Program-made: the position numbers and the translations under genes
Part shown: piece by piece, positions 1 to 8,043 of the stretch
Layout: each line of letters opens with the position of its first letter
Position numbering within the stretch: position 1 is the stretch's first letter
The notes under the pieces: generated by a model
The model's database searches: none
What the model was told of the DNA's origin: nothing
Seen by the model: only the letters and a program-made list of their open reading frames with translations
From: Candidatus Pelagibacter sp.
Lineage (GTDB): Bacteria > Pseudomonadota > Alphaproteobacteria > Pelagibacterales > Pelagibacteraceae
Length of the DNA stretch: 64,000 nucleotides
Assembly (NCBI GenBank): GCA_028226735.1
Contig: JAOIYV010000001.1
Span: 14,870-78,869, forward strand
Direction of reading: 5' to 3'

Positions 1-2
1 CC

Positions 3-926
3 GAAACTGTAGGCGAGTTATTTAAAGATTTTTCATGGTTAAGTGATTGGCCTAAATGGTTAGATTTACCTTTAATGCCATGGATAAATAAAGTGTTTAA
101 AGCTCTCAACGAAAATTATGGTTTTATTTTCGAAGCAATAAATAATGTTTTGCTTGCAATGTTGATGGGATTAAAAAATTTTTTAGTTCAAGCTCCCTGG
201 CCTTTGGTAATTATTGGTGTTGTTGTGCTTGCTTATTTTGCAAGTGGAAAAAAAATTAAAACTACCGTTGCTGTTGGATTTTGTACTTTTTTTATTGGAT
301 TTTTGCACCCAAGATTTTGGGACAAGGCAATTGAAACAACTTCAATTATGTTAATAAGTATATTTTTATGTTTAGTTATTGGGGTTCCAATTGGAATATG
401 GATGTCCAGAGCCAATAAAGTAAGAGAGAAAATTCTTCCTATATTAGATTTAATGCAAACAATACCAGCTTTTGTATATTTGATACCAGGGATAATGTTA
501 TTTGGATTAGGTGCAGTACCAGCTATTATTGCAACTTTTATTTATGCAGTTCCTCCTTTAGTTAGATTAACAGACCTAGGTATTAGATTGGTTGACACTG
601 AAGTAACTGAAGCAGCAGATGCTTTTGGTGCTTCAAAAAAACAAAAATTATGGGGAGTTCAAATTCCATTAGCTCTTCCAAATATAATGCAAGGGATTAA
701 CCAATGTACGATGATGGCATTATCTATGGTGGTTATAGCATCAATGATTGGTACAAGAGGATTGGGAGATGAAGTTCTTTTAGGTCTTCAACAATTAAAT
801 GTAGGAAGAGCTGCCGAAGCAGGAATTGCAATTGTTCTACTGGCTATTGTATTAGATAGAATTACACAATCTTATGGTGAAACACTTCAAGAAAGAAACT
901 CTCCAACTAAAACTGAAAAAAAATAA
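3..926 (+). CDS. proW: Glycine betaine/proline-type ABC transporter permease (ProW-like), 5' partial
   Basis: Inner-membrane permease of an osmolyte (quaternary amine) ABC importer. Several hydrophobic segments are visible, and the permease-ATPase contact motif EAADAFGASKK...IPLALPNI lies about 90 residues before the C-terminus, as in ProW/OpuAB. The first ATG in the window is at 75, but the same frame is open without a stop back to base 3 and encodes a hydrophilic stretch (ETVGELFKDFSWLSDWPKW). The true start is therefore almost certainly upstream of the window. The stop codon overlaps the ATP-binding gene's ATG by one base (TAATG), so the two are co-translated. The substrate is not fixed by sequence; the carnitine genes downstream suggest carnitine or glycine betaine. 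Confidence 0.9.
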   Translation, partial: ETVGELFKDFSWLSDWPKWLDLPLMPWINKVFKALNENYGFIFEAINNVLLAMLMGLKNFLVQAPWPLVIIGVVVLAYFASGKKIKTTVAVGFCTFFIGFLHPRFWDKAIETTSIMLISIFLCLVIGVPIGIWMSRANKVREKILPILDLMQTIPAFVYLIPGIMLFGLGAVPAIIATFIYAVPPLVRLTDLGIRLVDTEVTEAADAFGASKKQKLWGVQIPLALPNIMQGINQCTMMALSMVVIASMIGTRGLGDEVLLGLQQLNVGRAAEAGIAIVLLAIVLDRITQSYGETLQERNSPTKTEKK

Positions 927-1951
927 TGTCAAAAATAGAAATCAACAATATTTATAAAATTTTTGGCAACAAGCCTCAGTCTGTTATGCCAATGGTTAAA
1001 GATGGTGCAACTAAGGAAGATATCTTAGAGCGAACTGGTCATACAATAGGATTAGACAATGTTTCATTAAAGATTGAAGAAGGTGAAACGTTTGTTTGCA
1101 TGGGTTTATCTGGCTCAGGAAAGTCTACACTTATTAGGCACATAAATAGATTAATTGATCCAACAGAAGGTGAAATTCATATAGATGGAACAAATATTAT
1201 GAATTGTAATCCAGAACAATTAATTGATTGGAGAAGAAATCGTATTAGCATGGTTTTTCAAAGGTTTGGGTTATTTCCTCATAAAACTGTAATGCAAAAT
1301 GTTGGATACGGTTTAGAAATGCAAGGCAAAACAGAGGATGATAGAGATAAAATTGCTATGGAAAAAATTGAGGCTGTTGGTCTTAATGGATTTGAAAATC
1401 AGTTTCCAAATCAATTATCCGGAGGAATGCAACAACGTGTAGGCTTAGCAAGAGCTTTGGCCACAAACTCTGACATCATGTTAATGGATGAAGCATTTAG
1501 TGCATTAGATCCTTTGATTAGAAGTGACATGCAAAAACAATTAATAGATCTTCAATCAGAATTAAAAAAAACAATAATATTTATTACTCATGACCTTGAC
1601 GAGTCTTTAAGACTTGGGGATCACATTGGAATATTAAATGCTGGAAAATTAGTCCAAGTTGGGACACCTGTAGATATAATAATGAAACCAGCTGATGATT
1701 ATGTAAAAGCTTTTGTTAAAGATGTAAATAGAGCAAAAGTAATTAAAGCAAAAATAATTATGAAAAATGCCAATGAAGCAAATGGTATTGATAAATCAAA
1801 TTTAGTTAAAGTACATGAAGATCAGTTTATAGAGGAATTTTTACCTCAAATTGTCTGTACAAATGCAAATTGTGAAGTGGTTGATAAGAATGGAAATGTT
1901 AAAGGGTATATAACCAATAAAGAACTTCAATCATCTTTAACAAAATCGTAG
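926..1951 (+). CDS. proV: Glycine betaine/proline-type ABC transporter ATP-binding protein (ProV-like)
   Basis: Cytoplasmic ATPase partner of the permease just upstream. Walker A GLSGSGKST is at residues 60-68, the signature LSGGMQQR follows FPNQ, Walker B is IMLMDEAF, and the H-loop is FITHD. The about 45-residue N-terminal extension before the ABC core (IGLDNVSLKIEEGETF) is typical of ProV/OpuAA. The C-terminal about 90 residues, ending in CEVVDKNGNVKGYITNKEL, look like one degenerate CBS-type module. In ProV/OpuAA paired CBS modules sense ionic strength, so osmotic gating may be reduced or altered here (inference). No ProX-like binding protein is seen in the window; it may lie upstream of base 1. 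Confidence 0.93.
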   Translation: MSKIEINNIYKIFGNKPQSVMPMVKDGATKEDILERTGHTIGLDNVSLKIEEGETFVCMGLSGSGKSTLIRHINRLIDPTEGEIHIDGTNIMNCNPEQLIDWRRNRISMVFQRFGLFPHKTVMQNVGYGLEMQGKTEDDRDKIAMEKIEAVGLNGFENQFPNQLSGGMQQRVGLARALATNSDIMLMDEAFSALDPLIRSDMQKQLIDLQSELKKTIIFITHDLDESLRLGDHIGILNAGKLVQVGTPVDIIMKPADDYVKAFVKDVNRAKVIKAKIIMKNANEANGIDKSNLVKVHEDQFIEEFLPQIVCTNANCEVVDKNGNVKGYITNKELQSSLTKS

Positions 1952-1954
1952 TTA

Positions 1955-2743
1955 ATGGTTAATCAATCATTAAAGAATAAAAGAATTATAATTTCCGCAG
2001 GAGCTTCTGGAATAGGATTGGCAACAACGAAGATATGTCTACTTAGGGGGGCTTATGTTTATCTTTGTGATATAGATAGTAAATCTCTGAATAAATTAAA
2101 TAAACATCCATTAAAAAATAAAAGATTATTCTCCTATCTTTGTGATGCATCTAATGAATATCAAGTATCTGATTTTTTTGAAAAAGTTAAAAAGAAAACT
2201 AAAAAAATTGATGCATTGATTAATAATGTTGGAATAGCAGGCCCTACGGGATCCCTTGAAAAATTAAAATCAAAAGACTGGGAAAACACTTTGCATGTAG
2301 ATGTAAATAGTCATTTTTATTTTACAAAAAAAGCTATTCCTCTACTTAAAAAATCTAAAAATGGATCCATAATAAATATTTCATCAACAGCAGGTATACT
2401 TGGTTTTCCACTTCGTTCTCCATATGCTGCAAGTAAATGGGCTATTATTGGTGTTACTAAAACATTAGCAATGGAACTTGGAAAATTTAATATAAGAGTA
2501 AATGCTGTTTGCCCTGGAACAATTAAAGGCGATAGAATGAAAAGAGTTATCAGAGATAAAGCAAAATTTACTAAAGTTTCAACCAAATCAATTGAAAAAG
2601 ATTTTATTTCCATGAGTTCAATGAAACAATGGATTTTAGAGGAGGATATTGGTAAAATGTGTTCTTTTCTAATCTCTGATGACTCTAATAAAGTTTCTGG
2701 GCAAGTAATATCTGTAGACGGTCACACAGAAAGAAATGATTAA
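1955..2743 (+). CDS. SDR-family NAD(P)-dependent oxidoreductase
   Basis: Short-chain dehydrogenase of 262 aa. The cofactor glycine motif is SAGASGIG (residues 14-21), followed by NNVG at 90-93, the catalytic Ser in the NISS segment near 143, and Y157-x3-K161 (YAASK). The acid LCDID after the second strand favours NAD(H). It starts three bases after the transporter ATPase stop and is convergent with L-carnitine dehydrogenase one base beyond its own stop. The context suggests an alcohol intermediate of quaternary-amine breakdown, or 3-hydroxybutyrate/acetoacetate made from carnitine. The sequence alone does not identify the substrate. Confidence 0.85.
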   Translation: MVNQSLKNKRIIISAGASGIGLATTKICLLRGAYVYLCDIDSKSLNKLNKHPLKNKRLFSYLCDASNEYQVSDFFEKVKKKTKKIDALINNVGIAGPTGSLEKLKSKDWENTLHVDVNSHFYFTKKAIPLLKKSKNGSIINISSTAGILGFPLRSPYAASKWAIIGVTKTLAMELGKFNIRVNAVCPGTIKGDRMKRVIRDKAKFTKVSTKSIEKDFISMSSMKQWILEEDIGKMCSFLISDDSNKVSGQVISVDGHTERND

Positions 2744-2744
2744 T

Positions 2745-3686
2745 TTATCTTAATTTTTTTTCGTATTTTTTTCGAAGCTTTTGAAGTTTAACTAGATATT
2801 CATCTCTAATATTAGAAATTTTTTCAATTGATTTACCTTTTGATTGTTTTTTTGTCCCTTCTACCAATCTATTAATTAATTTATTTGATAGCGTTGGTGC
2901 TTTTAACTTTGTCCAGGGAAGTTTTAAAGCTGGCCCAAACTGTTCCAGCATATGTTTCATTCCAGATTTTCCTCCAGCTAAATGAAAGGTTAAAAAAGTA
3001 CCCATTAATGACCATCTTAAACCAGGTCCATCTTCAATTGCTCTATCTAAATCTTCTGTAGTTGCATGTCCTTCATTAATAATATGTAGTCCTTCTCTCC
3101 ATAAAGCTTCCTGCAATCTGTCAGACAGATAACCTGGTAATTCATGTTTAACCATAATCGGGTTCATAGAAATTGACTTGTAAAATTTTTTAGCATTACT
3201 TAAGAACTTTTTTGTTGTCTTTTTTCCAGGTATAATTTCAACAGCTGGCAATAAGTAAACAGGATTAAATGGATGTCCAATCATTGCTCTTTCAGGATTT
3301 TTACATTTAGAATAAATTTTTGTTGGTAATAGTCCTGAAGAACTTGATGATATAATTGCATTTGGTTTAGAATATTTTCCAATAGTGCTCATCAACTTAG
3401 TTTTCAATGCATAATTTTCACTCGCACACTCTTGAATTAAATCAGCATTTTTTAAAGCTTCATCAATAGAAGTAAAATATTTAAAATTTTTAAAGTTGAG
3501 TGTTTTTTTATTAAAAAGTTTTTTTACATACGGCCAAGTTCTTTTAATCTCAGCTATTAAATTTTTTTTTAATTTAATGTCTTTATCATAAGCATATACA
3601 ATTTTATTATGTGCTAAGCATCTAATGATCCAACCTGCTCCAATTACTCCAGTTCCTATAACTGCAACTTTTTTAATTGGAGACAT
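2745..3686 (-). CDS. lcdH: L-carnitine dehydrogenase
   Basis: Oxidises L-carnitine to 3-dehydrocarnitine with NAD+, the first step of aerobic carnitine breakdown. The protein is 313 aa, close to the single-domain family length of about 320. Rossmann motif GTGVIGAG is at 11-18, the substrate Ser segment ISSSSSGLLP at 112-121, the catalytic His in GHPFNPVYLLP (H138), and the family block GLRWSLMGTFLT at 222-233 followed by LAGG. These features separate carnitine dehydrogenase from ordinary 3-hydroxyacyl-CoA dehydrogenases. Some rhizobial homologues carry a fused C-terminal thioesterase; here that function is a separate divergent gene at 4621. It directly abuts the BKACE gene upstream (stop/start at 3686), so both are one transcript. 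Confidence 0.92.
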   Translation of the reverse strand: MSPIKKVAVIGTGVIGAGWIIRCLAHNKIVYAYDKDIKLKKNLIAEIKRTWPYVKKLFNKKTLNFKNFKYFTSIDEALKNADLIQECASENYALKTKLMSTIGKYSKPNAIISSSSSGLLPTKIYSKCKNPERAMIGHPFNPVYLLPAVEIIPGKKTTKKFLSNAKKFYKSISMNPIMVKHELPGYLSDRLQEALWREGLHIINEGHATTEDLDRAIEDGPGLRWSLMGTFLTFHLAGGKSGMKHMLEQFGPALKLPWTKLKAPTLSNKLINRLVEGTKKQSKGKSIEKISNIRDEYLVKLQKLRKKYEKKLR

Positions 3687-4573
3687 TACTTGTGTTTAAC
3701 AAGTTTTAATTTCTCTCTTGTCTCTGCTGGCGTCATAGTAGAATAACCAAGCTCATCTACAATTCTTGCAGCTTTTTCAACTAATTGAGCGTTAGTTGCT
3801 AATTTACCTTTTGATAAATATAAATTATCTTCTAATCCAACTCTTGGATTTCCTCCCATTAAAACAGTTTGTGCAACAAATGGCATTTCATTTTTTGAAA
3901 TTGCAAAACCAGACCACACACCTTCTTTAGGCATAATATCTTTCATTGCTTGCATTGCTAAAGTAGTTGCGGGTGCTCCCCATGGAATTCCTAAACACAT
4001 TTGAAACATAGGTGGGTCACTTAATAGTCCCTCTTTATATAGCTGTGCTCCAAACCACATGTTTCCTAAATCAAAAGCTTCTATTTCTGGTTTGACTTTT
4101 ATTTCTTTTAACTTTTTTGCAGCTTTTCTTAAATCGTTTGGTGTATTAACAGTTATGGTTGAACTATCACCAAAATTTAAAGTTCCAGCATCAAGAGTAC
4201 ATATCTCTGGAAGGAACTGTTCAGCATTTGCAATTCTTTCCATAACATTTGCCATATCTGTCATAGGGCCAAAATCTAAGGGATTGTCCCCTTGACCAAT
4301 ATCAAGATCACCGCCCATCCCTGTTGTTAAATTCAAAATCACATCTGTACCACTTGATCGAACTCTATCGACTACTTCTTTATATAATTCCAATCTTCTG
4401 CTTGGAGTGCCATCTTCTTCTCTTACGTGAATATGAGCTATCGCAGCCCCAGCTTTTGCAGCTTCTATTGAGGCTGTTGCAATTTGTTCTGGTGTTTTTG
4501 GTAGCGCTGGATGCTTACTGGCTGTATCGCCTGATCCAGTCACCGCACATGATATAAATACCTTATTGTTCAT
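3686..4573 (-). CDS. BKACE family beta-keto acid cleavage enzyme, probably 3-dehydrocarnitine:acetyl-CoA acyltransferase
   Basis: Zn-dependent enzyme (former DUF849, TIM barrel, 295 aa) that cleaves a beta-keto acid with acetyl-CoA to give acetoacetate plus a new CoA ester. The two zinc histidines are in AHIHVRE (H47, H49), and GLEDN near the C-terminal third holds the conserved acid. Next to L-carnitine dehydrogenase and a thioesterase, the expected reaction is 3-dehydrocarnitine + acetyl-CoA to betainyl-CoA + acetoacetate (the CdhC activity of Pseudomonas). The family call rests on sequence; the substrate comes from gene context. It is the first gene of a two-gene minus-strand operon. Confidence 0.9.
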   Translation of the reverse strand: MNNKVFISCAVTGSGDTASKHPALPKTPEQIATASIEAAKAGAAIAHIHVREEDGTPSRRLELYKEVVDRVRSSGTDVILNLTTGMGGDLDIGQGDNPLDFGPMTDMANVMERIANAEQFLPEICTLDAGTLNFGDSSTITVNTPNDLRKAAKKLKEIKVKPEIEAFDLGNMWFGAQLYKEGLLSDPPMFQMCLGIPWGAPATTLAMQAMKDIMPKEGVWSGFAISKNEMPFVAQTVLMGGNPRVGLEDNLYLSKGKLATNAQLVEKAARIVDELGYSTMTPAETREKLKLVKHK

Positions 4574-4620
4574 TTAAGTGTAAATTTATAATATAATAAA
4601 AAGGTTGAGGAAATAAAAAA
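4574..4620. promoter_or_regulatory. Divergent promoter region between the carnitine-cleavage genes and the betaine/oxidation gene train
   Basis: This 47-bp gap separates the BKACE gene (minus) from the thioesterase gene (plus). Two overlapping TATAAT boxes lie at 4587-4592 and 4592-4597 on the plus strand. A good ribosome site GAGGAA (4607-4612) sits 8 bases before the plus-strand ATG. No clear operator palindrome is visible. The close divergent layout suggests the two halves of the carnitine pathway are switched together. Confidence 0.5.
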
Positions 4621-5088
4621 ATGTCAGTGCATATAGCCAATCAAATCATTAAAAAAGAATGGACAGACTATAATAACCATATGAACATGGCTTACTATGT
4701 ATTGGTTTTTGATCAAGTGTGGGAGGTTATGCTGGAAAAATTTAAAATGGGTGAAAATTCGGCAAAAACAACCAACATGAGTACTATGGTTGTTGAGACG
4801 TACACGACTTATAATAATGAAGTTAAGGAAGGTAATGAGGTTGAAATAAATCTCACTTTTTTTGATCATGATAAAAAAAGATTACACTACAAGATGGAAA
4901 TGATTGAAAAATCCTCAAGAAAATTATCAGCAACTCTTGAAATGTTATCATTGTATATTGACTTAAGTAAAAGAAAAGTGTCAGAATTCGAAAAAGAAAA
5001 AATAGAAGTTATGAATAATTTTATTAACTCAAATAAGTCAAATTTTGAAAATACTAACTTAGTAATTACCGGAAAGTTAAAAAAATAA
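4621..5088 (+). CDS. Hotdog-fold thioesterase, probable betainyl-CoA thioesterase
   Basis: 4HBT-type acyl-CoA thioesterase of 155 aa. The family active-site block DYNNHMNMAYY is at residues 16-26, with D16 the likely catalytic acid. It would hydrolyse betainyl-CoA to glycine betaine and CoA, the last step after carnitine dehydrogenase and BKACE; fused or adjacent thioesterases do this in other carnitine degraders. It is the first gene of the plus-strand train and has a clear Shine-Dalgarno GAGGAA. The stop overlaps the next start by one base (TAATG). The family is firm; substrate is assigned from context. Confidence 0.82.
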   Translation: MSVHIANQIIKKEWTDYNNHMNMAYYVLVFDQVWEVMLEKFKMGENSAKTTNMSTMVVETYTTYNNEVKEGNEVEINLTFFDHDKKRLHYKMEMIEKSSRKLSATLEMLSLYIDLSKRKVSEFEKEKIEVMNNFINSNKSNFENTNLVITGKLKK

Positions 5089-5921
5089 TGGAAATAAAAT
5101 TATTATCTGGAGCTTTAGGAGCAGAAGTCAAAGGAATTGATTTAACAGATGTGTCTAATCAAAATTTTAAAAAGATAAATGATTTACTTTTGGAGCATAA
5201 AGTAATTTTTTTTAGAGATCAGCCAATTACTAAAGATCAACAAATAGCACTTGCAGAAAAGTTTGGCCCTCTTGAAACACATGCATATGTCAAAGGGTTA
5301 AATGATTATCCTGAAATTGTAAGAATAGTAAAAGGCAAAGAAGAAAAAAATCAATGGGGTGAAAATTGGCATAGTGATGTAAGCTATAATTTTAAACCTA
5401 CTAAAGCTGTAATATTAAAATCCTTAAAGATACCTCCAGTTGGAGGAGATACATGTTTTTCTAATATGGAACTTGCTTGGGAAACATTAGACCCAAAAAT
5501 TAAAGATAAGATTAAAGATAAAAAAGCAGTTCATAGCTCTTTAGGAGCAGAGTTTTTTATCGATAACTATAAATATATGGAAGGTAACAAAAAAAGAAAT
5601 TATGACTCTTACTCAAATGAACATCCAATTGTTAGAACTCACCCTGAAACTGGTAAAAAAATTTTATTTGTTAACTGGACTTATACAAAACAAATTATTG
5701 GTTTAGAAAAAAAACATAGTGATGAACTATTAAAAGAAATATTTGAACATCAGGCTAGATTAGATTTAACCTGTAGATTTAATTGGACAGAAAATACTGT
5801 TGCTATTTGGGATAATAGAAGTGTAATTCATTATGCTATCGCTGACTTTTTTCCAGGTAGAGGTCTGGGTTATGAGAGAATAATGGATCGTATTGCAATT
5901 GAAGGTGATCAACCTCAATAA
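5088..5921 (+). CDS. TauD/TfdA-family Fe(II)/2-oxoglutarate dioxygenase, possible phosphonate hydroxylase
   Basis: A 277-aa protein with TauD family landmarks: LGAEVKGIDL at the N-terminus, VIFFRDQ at 39-45, the iron motif H95-x-D97 in WHSDV, GGDT near 120, and distal H248 in WDNRSVIHYAIADF followed by the 2-oxoglutarate-binding Arg region. Family members hydroxylate taurine, aryloxyacetates or trimethylated amines. Five bases downstream lies a PhnZ/TmpB-like HD oxygenase. In known phosphonate pathways a 2OG dioxygenase (PhnY or TmpA) hydroxylates the carbon next to phosphorus and the HD enzyme then cleaves C-P. Characterised partners are PhyH-like (PhnY) or gamma-butyrobetaine-hydroxylase-like (TmpA), so a TauD-type partner would be a variant. 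Substrate is inferred. Confidence 0.75.
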   Translation: MEIKLLSGALGAEVKGIDLTDVSNQNFKKINDLLLEHKVIFFRDQPITKDQQIALAEKFGPLETHAYVKGLNDYPEIVRIVKGKEEKNQWGENWHSDVSYNFKPTKAVILKSLKIPPVGGDTCFSNMELAWETLDPKIKDKIKDKKAVHSSLGAEFFIDNYKYMEGNKKRNYDSYSNEHPIVRTHPETGKKILFVNWTYTKQIIGLEKKHSDELLKEIFEHQARLDLTCRFNWTENTVAIWDNRSVIHYAIADFFPGRGLGYERIMDRIAIEGDQPQ

Positions 5922-5926
5922 TTATA

Positions 5927-6463
5927 ATGCAAATTATTGATAAAATAATATTAAATTTTACAAACAACACATCACTCTATATAGGGGAAAAAGTCACCAT
6001 GTCTGAGCATATGATACAAACAGCAATGCTTGCTGAAAATGCAAAGTGTGATGATGAATTAATTTGCTCATGTTTATTGCATGATTACGGTCATTTCATT
6101 TTAGAAAATCCAAATGAACTAGTTAAATTAAATTTGGATGGTCAACATGAAAATATAGGTTACGAATATTTAAAGAACTTTTTTAAAAAAGAGATAGTTG
6201 AGCCAATAAAAAATCATGTTCTTGCAAAACGTTATCTTGCGAGAGATAAAAAATATTTCAAACTACTGTCAGAAGCTTCTAAAACAAGCTTAAAACTACA
6301 AGGAGGAGTGTTAAATGATAGAGAAAGTGACAAATTTGAAAAACAAGAATATTTTAAATCTTCAATACTTTTAAGAAAATTTGATGAAGTTGCAAAAAAA
6401 ACAAACTTTAAAATGAAATATATCCATGACTATCAAAAATTGCTAACTTCAAAATTAATATGA
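5927..6463 (+). CDS. HD-domain mixed-valence di-iron oxygenase, PhnZ/TmpB-like
   Basis: PhnZ oxidatively cleaves 1-hydroxy-2-aminoethylphosphonate to glycine + phosphate; TmpB makes glycine betaine from the trimethylated analogue. This 178-aa protein keeps the whole recognisable PhnZ ligand set: Y18 and E21 in YIGEKV, H28 in SEHMIQ, H52-D53 in LLHDYGH, H74 in DGQHEN, H97 in NHVLAKRYL, and D153 in LRKFDE. The specific blocks LSEASKTSLKLQGG and AKRYL also match PhnZ rather than generic HD phosphohydrolases. It follows the TauD gene by five bases, and its stop overlaps the GMC gene start (ATGA). The betaine-centred neighbourhood favours a trimethylammonio-phosphonate substrate, but other hydroxylated substrates are possible. 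Confidence 0.83.
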   Translation: MQIIDKIILNFTNNTSLYIGEKVTMSEHMIQTAMLAENAKCDDELICSCLLHDYGHFILENPNELVKLNLDGQHENIGYEYLKNFFKKEIVEPIKNHVLAKRYLARDKKYFKLLSEASKTSLKLQGGVLNDRESDKFEKQEYFKSSILLRKFDEVAKKTNFKMKYIHDYQKLLTSKLI

Positions 6464-8043
6464 AATTTGATTATTTAATTATTGGCGCAGGATCTGCTGG
6501 TTGTGTGCTTGCTAATCGATTATCTGAAAATAGTCAAAACAATGTAGCTATTTTTGAAGCTGGAAAACAAAGTGATATTTGGAAAGTTAACATGCCTCTT
6601 GCAATCCTTTATACAATGCACGATCCAAAATATAATTATAAATATTTCTCAGAACCTGAGCCCCATTTAAAGAATAGAAGTCTTTTTTGTCCTAGAGGAA
6701 AAATGATAGGTGGTTGCTCAGCTCATAATGGAATGGTTTTTGTTAGAGGAAATCCTAATGATTATCAAAGATGGGCTTCTTTTGGTTTAAAAAATTGGTC
6801 TTATGAAAAAGTTTTACCTTATTTTAAAAAGATAGAAACTTGGTCAGAAGGTGAAAACAATTATAGAGGTGGAAATGGAATTTTGCCCGTAAACCAATCT
6901 AAAAATAAAAATCCTTTATTTAAAGCTTTTATCAATTCTGCTGGAGAGGCAGGATACGAAATAAATGATGATATGAATGGAAAAAATCAAGAAGGATTTG
7001 GAATGTACGATGTAACAATTCACAATGGTGAAAGAGCAAGTGTGTCTAAATACTACTTAAATCCAGCGGAAAAAAGAAAAAATTTAAAAGTTTTTACTGA
7101 AGCATTTGTAGAAAGAATTATTTTTGATGGAAAAAAAGCAATTGGAATAGAAGTTAAAATAAAAAATAAAATTGAAAAAATTTATGCGTCTAAAGAGGTG
7201 ATACTAAGTGGTGGAGCTATAAATTCTCCACAACTATTAATGCTTTCGGGGATTGGGCCTGGTGATCACCTTAAAGAAAAAGGAATTAATGTAATCCATA
7301 ACCTTAAGGGAGTTGGCAGAAATTTACAGGATCATTTAGAAACCTATGTACAACAAGAATGTAAAACTTCAGATACCTTATATTCTTATGTAAATAAATT
7401 GAATATGTTAAGAATCGGTATCCAATGGTTTTTATCAAGAACTGGTCCTTGCGCTACTTCATTTTTGGAGGCTGGTGGGTTTTGTAAATCATCACCAGAA
7501 AGAGAATATCCAAATATTCAATTTCATTTTTTTCCTGCTCTTGTAATTGATCATGGATTAGTCGATCCTGATCGTCATGGTTATCAACTACATGCAAGTC
7601 CAAATCATCCAAAAAGTAGAGGACATATAACTTTAAATAGCTCTAATCCATATGATTATCCTAAAATTCAATTTAATTATTTAGAACATGAAGATGACCT
7701 TAAACAAACAATTGAATGTATTTATGTTGCAAGAAAAATACTTAATCAAAATTCTTTAAAACCTTTTGCAGGAAAAGAGATTGGACCAGGAGAAAATGTT
7801 CATACAGATAAATTATTTGAGGAATATATTAGATCTAAAGCTGAAACGGCTTACCACCCTTCATGTACTTTAAAAATGGGAACAGATAATATGGCTGTAG
7901 TTGATGAAAAACTTAAGGTTCATGGTCTAGAGAACATTAGAGTTGTAGACGCATCAGTAATGCCTGAAATTACAAGCGGAAACCTTAATGCTCCGACACT
8001 AATGATAGCTGAAAGAGCCGCTGATTTTATCCTTAACTCATGA
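6460..8043 (+). CDS. GMC-family FAD oxidoreductase (choline dehydrogenase-like)
   Basis: Flavoprotein alcohol dehydrogenase/oxidase of 527 aa. The ADP-binding motif GAGSAG is at 9-14, GMC signature 1 is around RGKMIGGCSAHNGM, and signature 2 is in GAINSPQLLMLSGIGP. The catalytic His is in AYHPSCTLKMG (about H466), with a second active-site segment SGNLNAPT about 42 residues later. BetA-type choline dehydrogenases belong here, and the quaternary-amine setting fits oxidation of an amino alcohol. Many SAR11 GMC enzymes act on other alcohols, so the substrate is open. It is translationally coupled to both neighbours by 4-base overlaps. Confidence 0.87.
   Translation: MKFDYLIIGAGSAGCVLANRLSENSQNNVAIFEAGKQSDIWKVNMPLAILYTMHDPKYNYKYFSEPEPHLKNRSLFCPRGKMIGGCSAHNGMVFVRGNPNDYQRWASFGLKNWSYEKVLPYFKKIETWSEGENNYRGGNGILPVNQSKNKNPLFKAFINSAGEAGYEINDDMNGKNQEGFGMYDVTIHNGERASVSKYYLNPAEKRKNLKVFTEAFVERIIFDGKKAIGIEVKIKNKIEKIYASKEVILSGGAINSPQLLMLSGIGPGDHLKEKGINVIHNLKGVGRNLQDHLETYVQQECKTSDTLYSYVNKLNMLRIGIQWFLSRTGPCATSFLEAGGFCKSSPEREYPNIQFHFFPALVIDHGLVDPDRHGYQLHASPNHPKSRGHITLNSSNPYDYPKIQFNYLEHEDDLKQTIECIYVARKILNQNSLKPFAGKEIGPGENVHTDKLFEEYIRSKAETAYHPSCTLKMGTDNMAVVDEKLKVHGLENIRVVDASVMPEITSGNLNAPTLMIAERAADFILNS

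Noticed and set aside
2317..2613. Minus-strand open frame inside the SDR gene
   Set aside because: It is the shadow of a well-supported SDR gene with all catalytic residues, and has no ribosome site.
5088..5921. Naming the dioxygenase tauD or tmpA
   Set aside because: TauD-family residues are shared by enzymes for many substrates; TmpA is related to gamma-butyrobetaine hydroxylase and has a different N-terminal domain.
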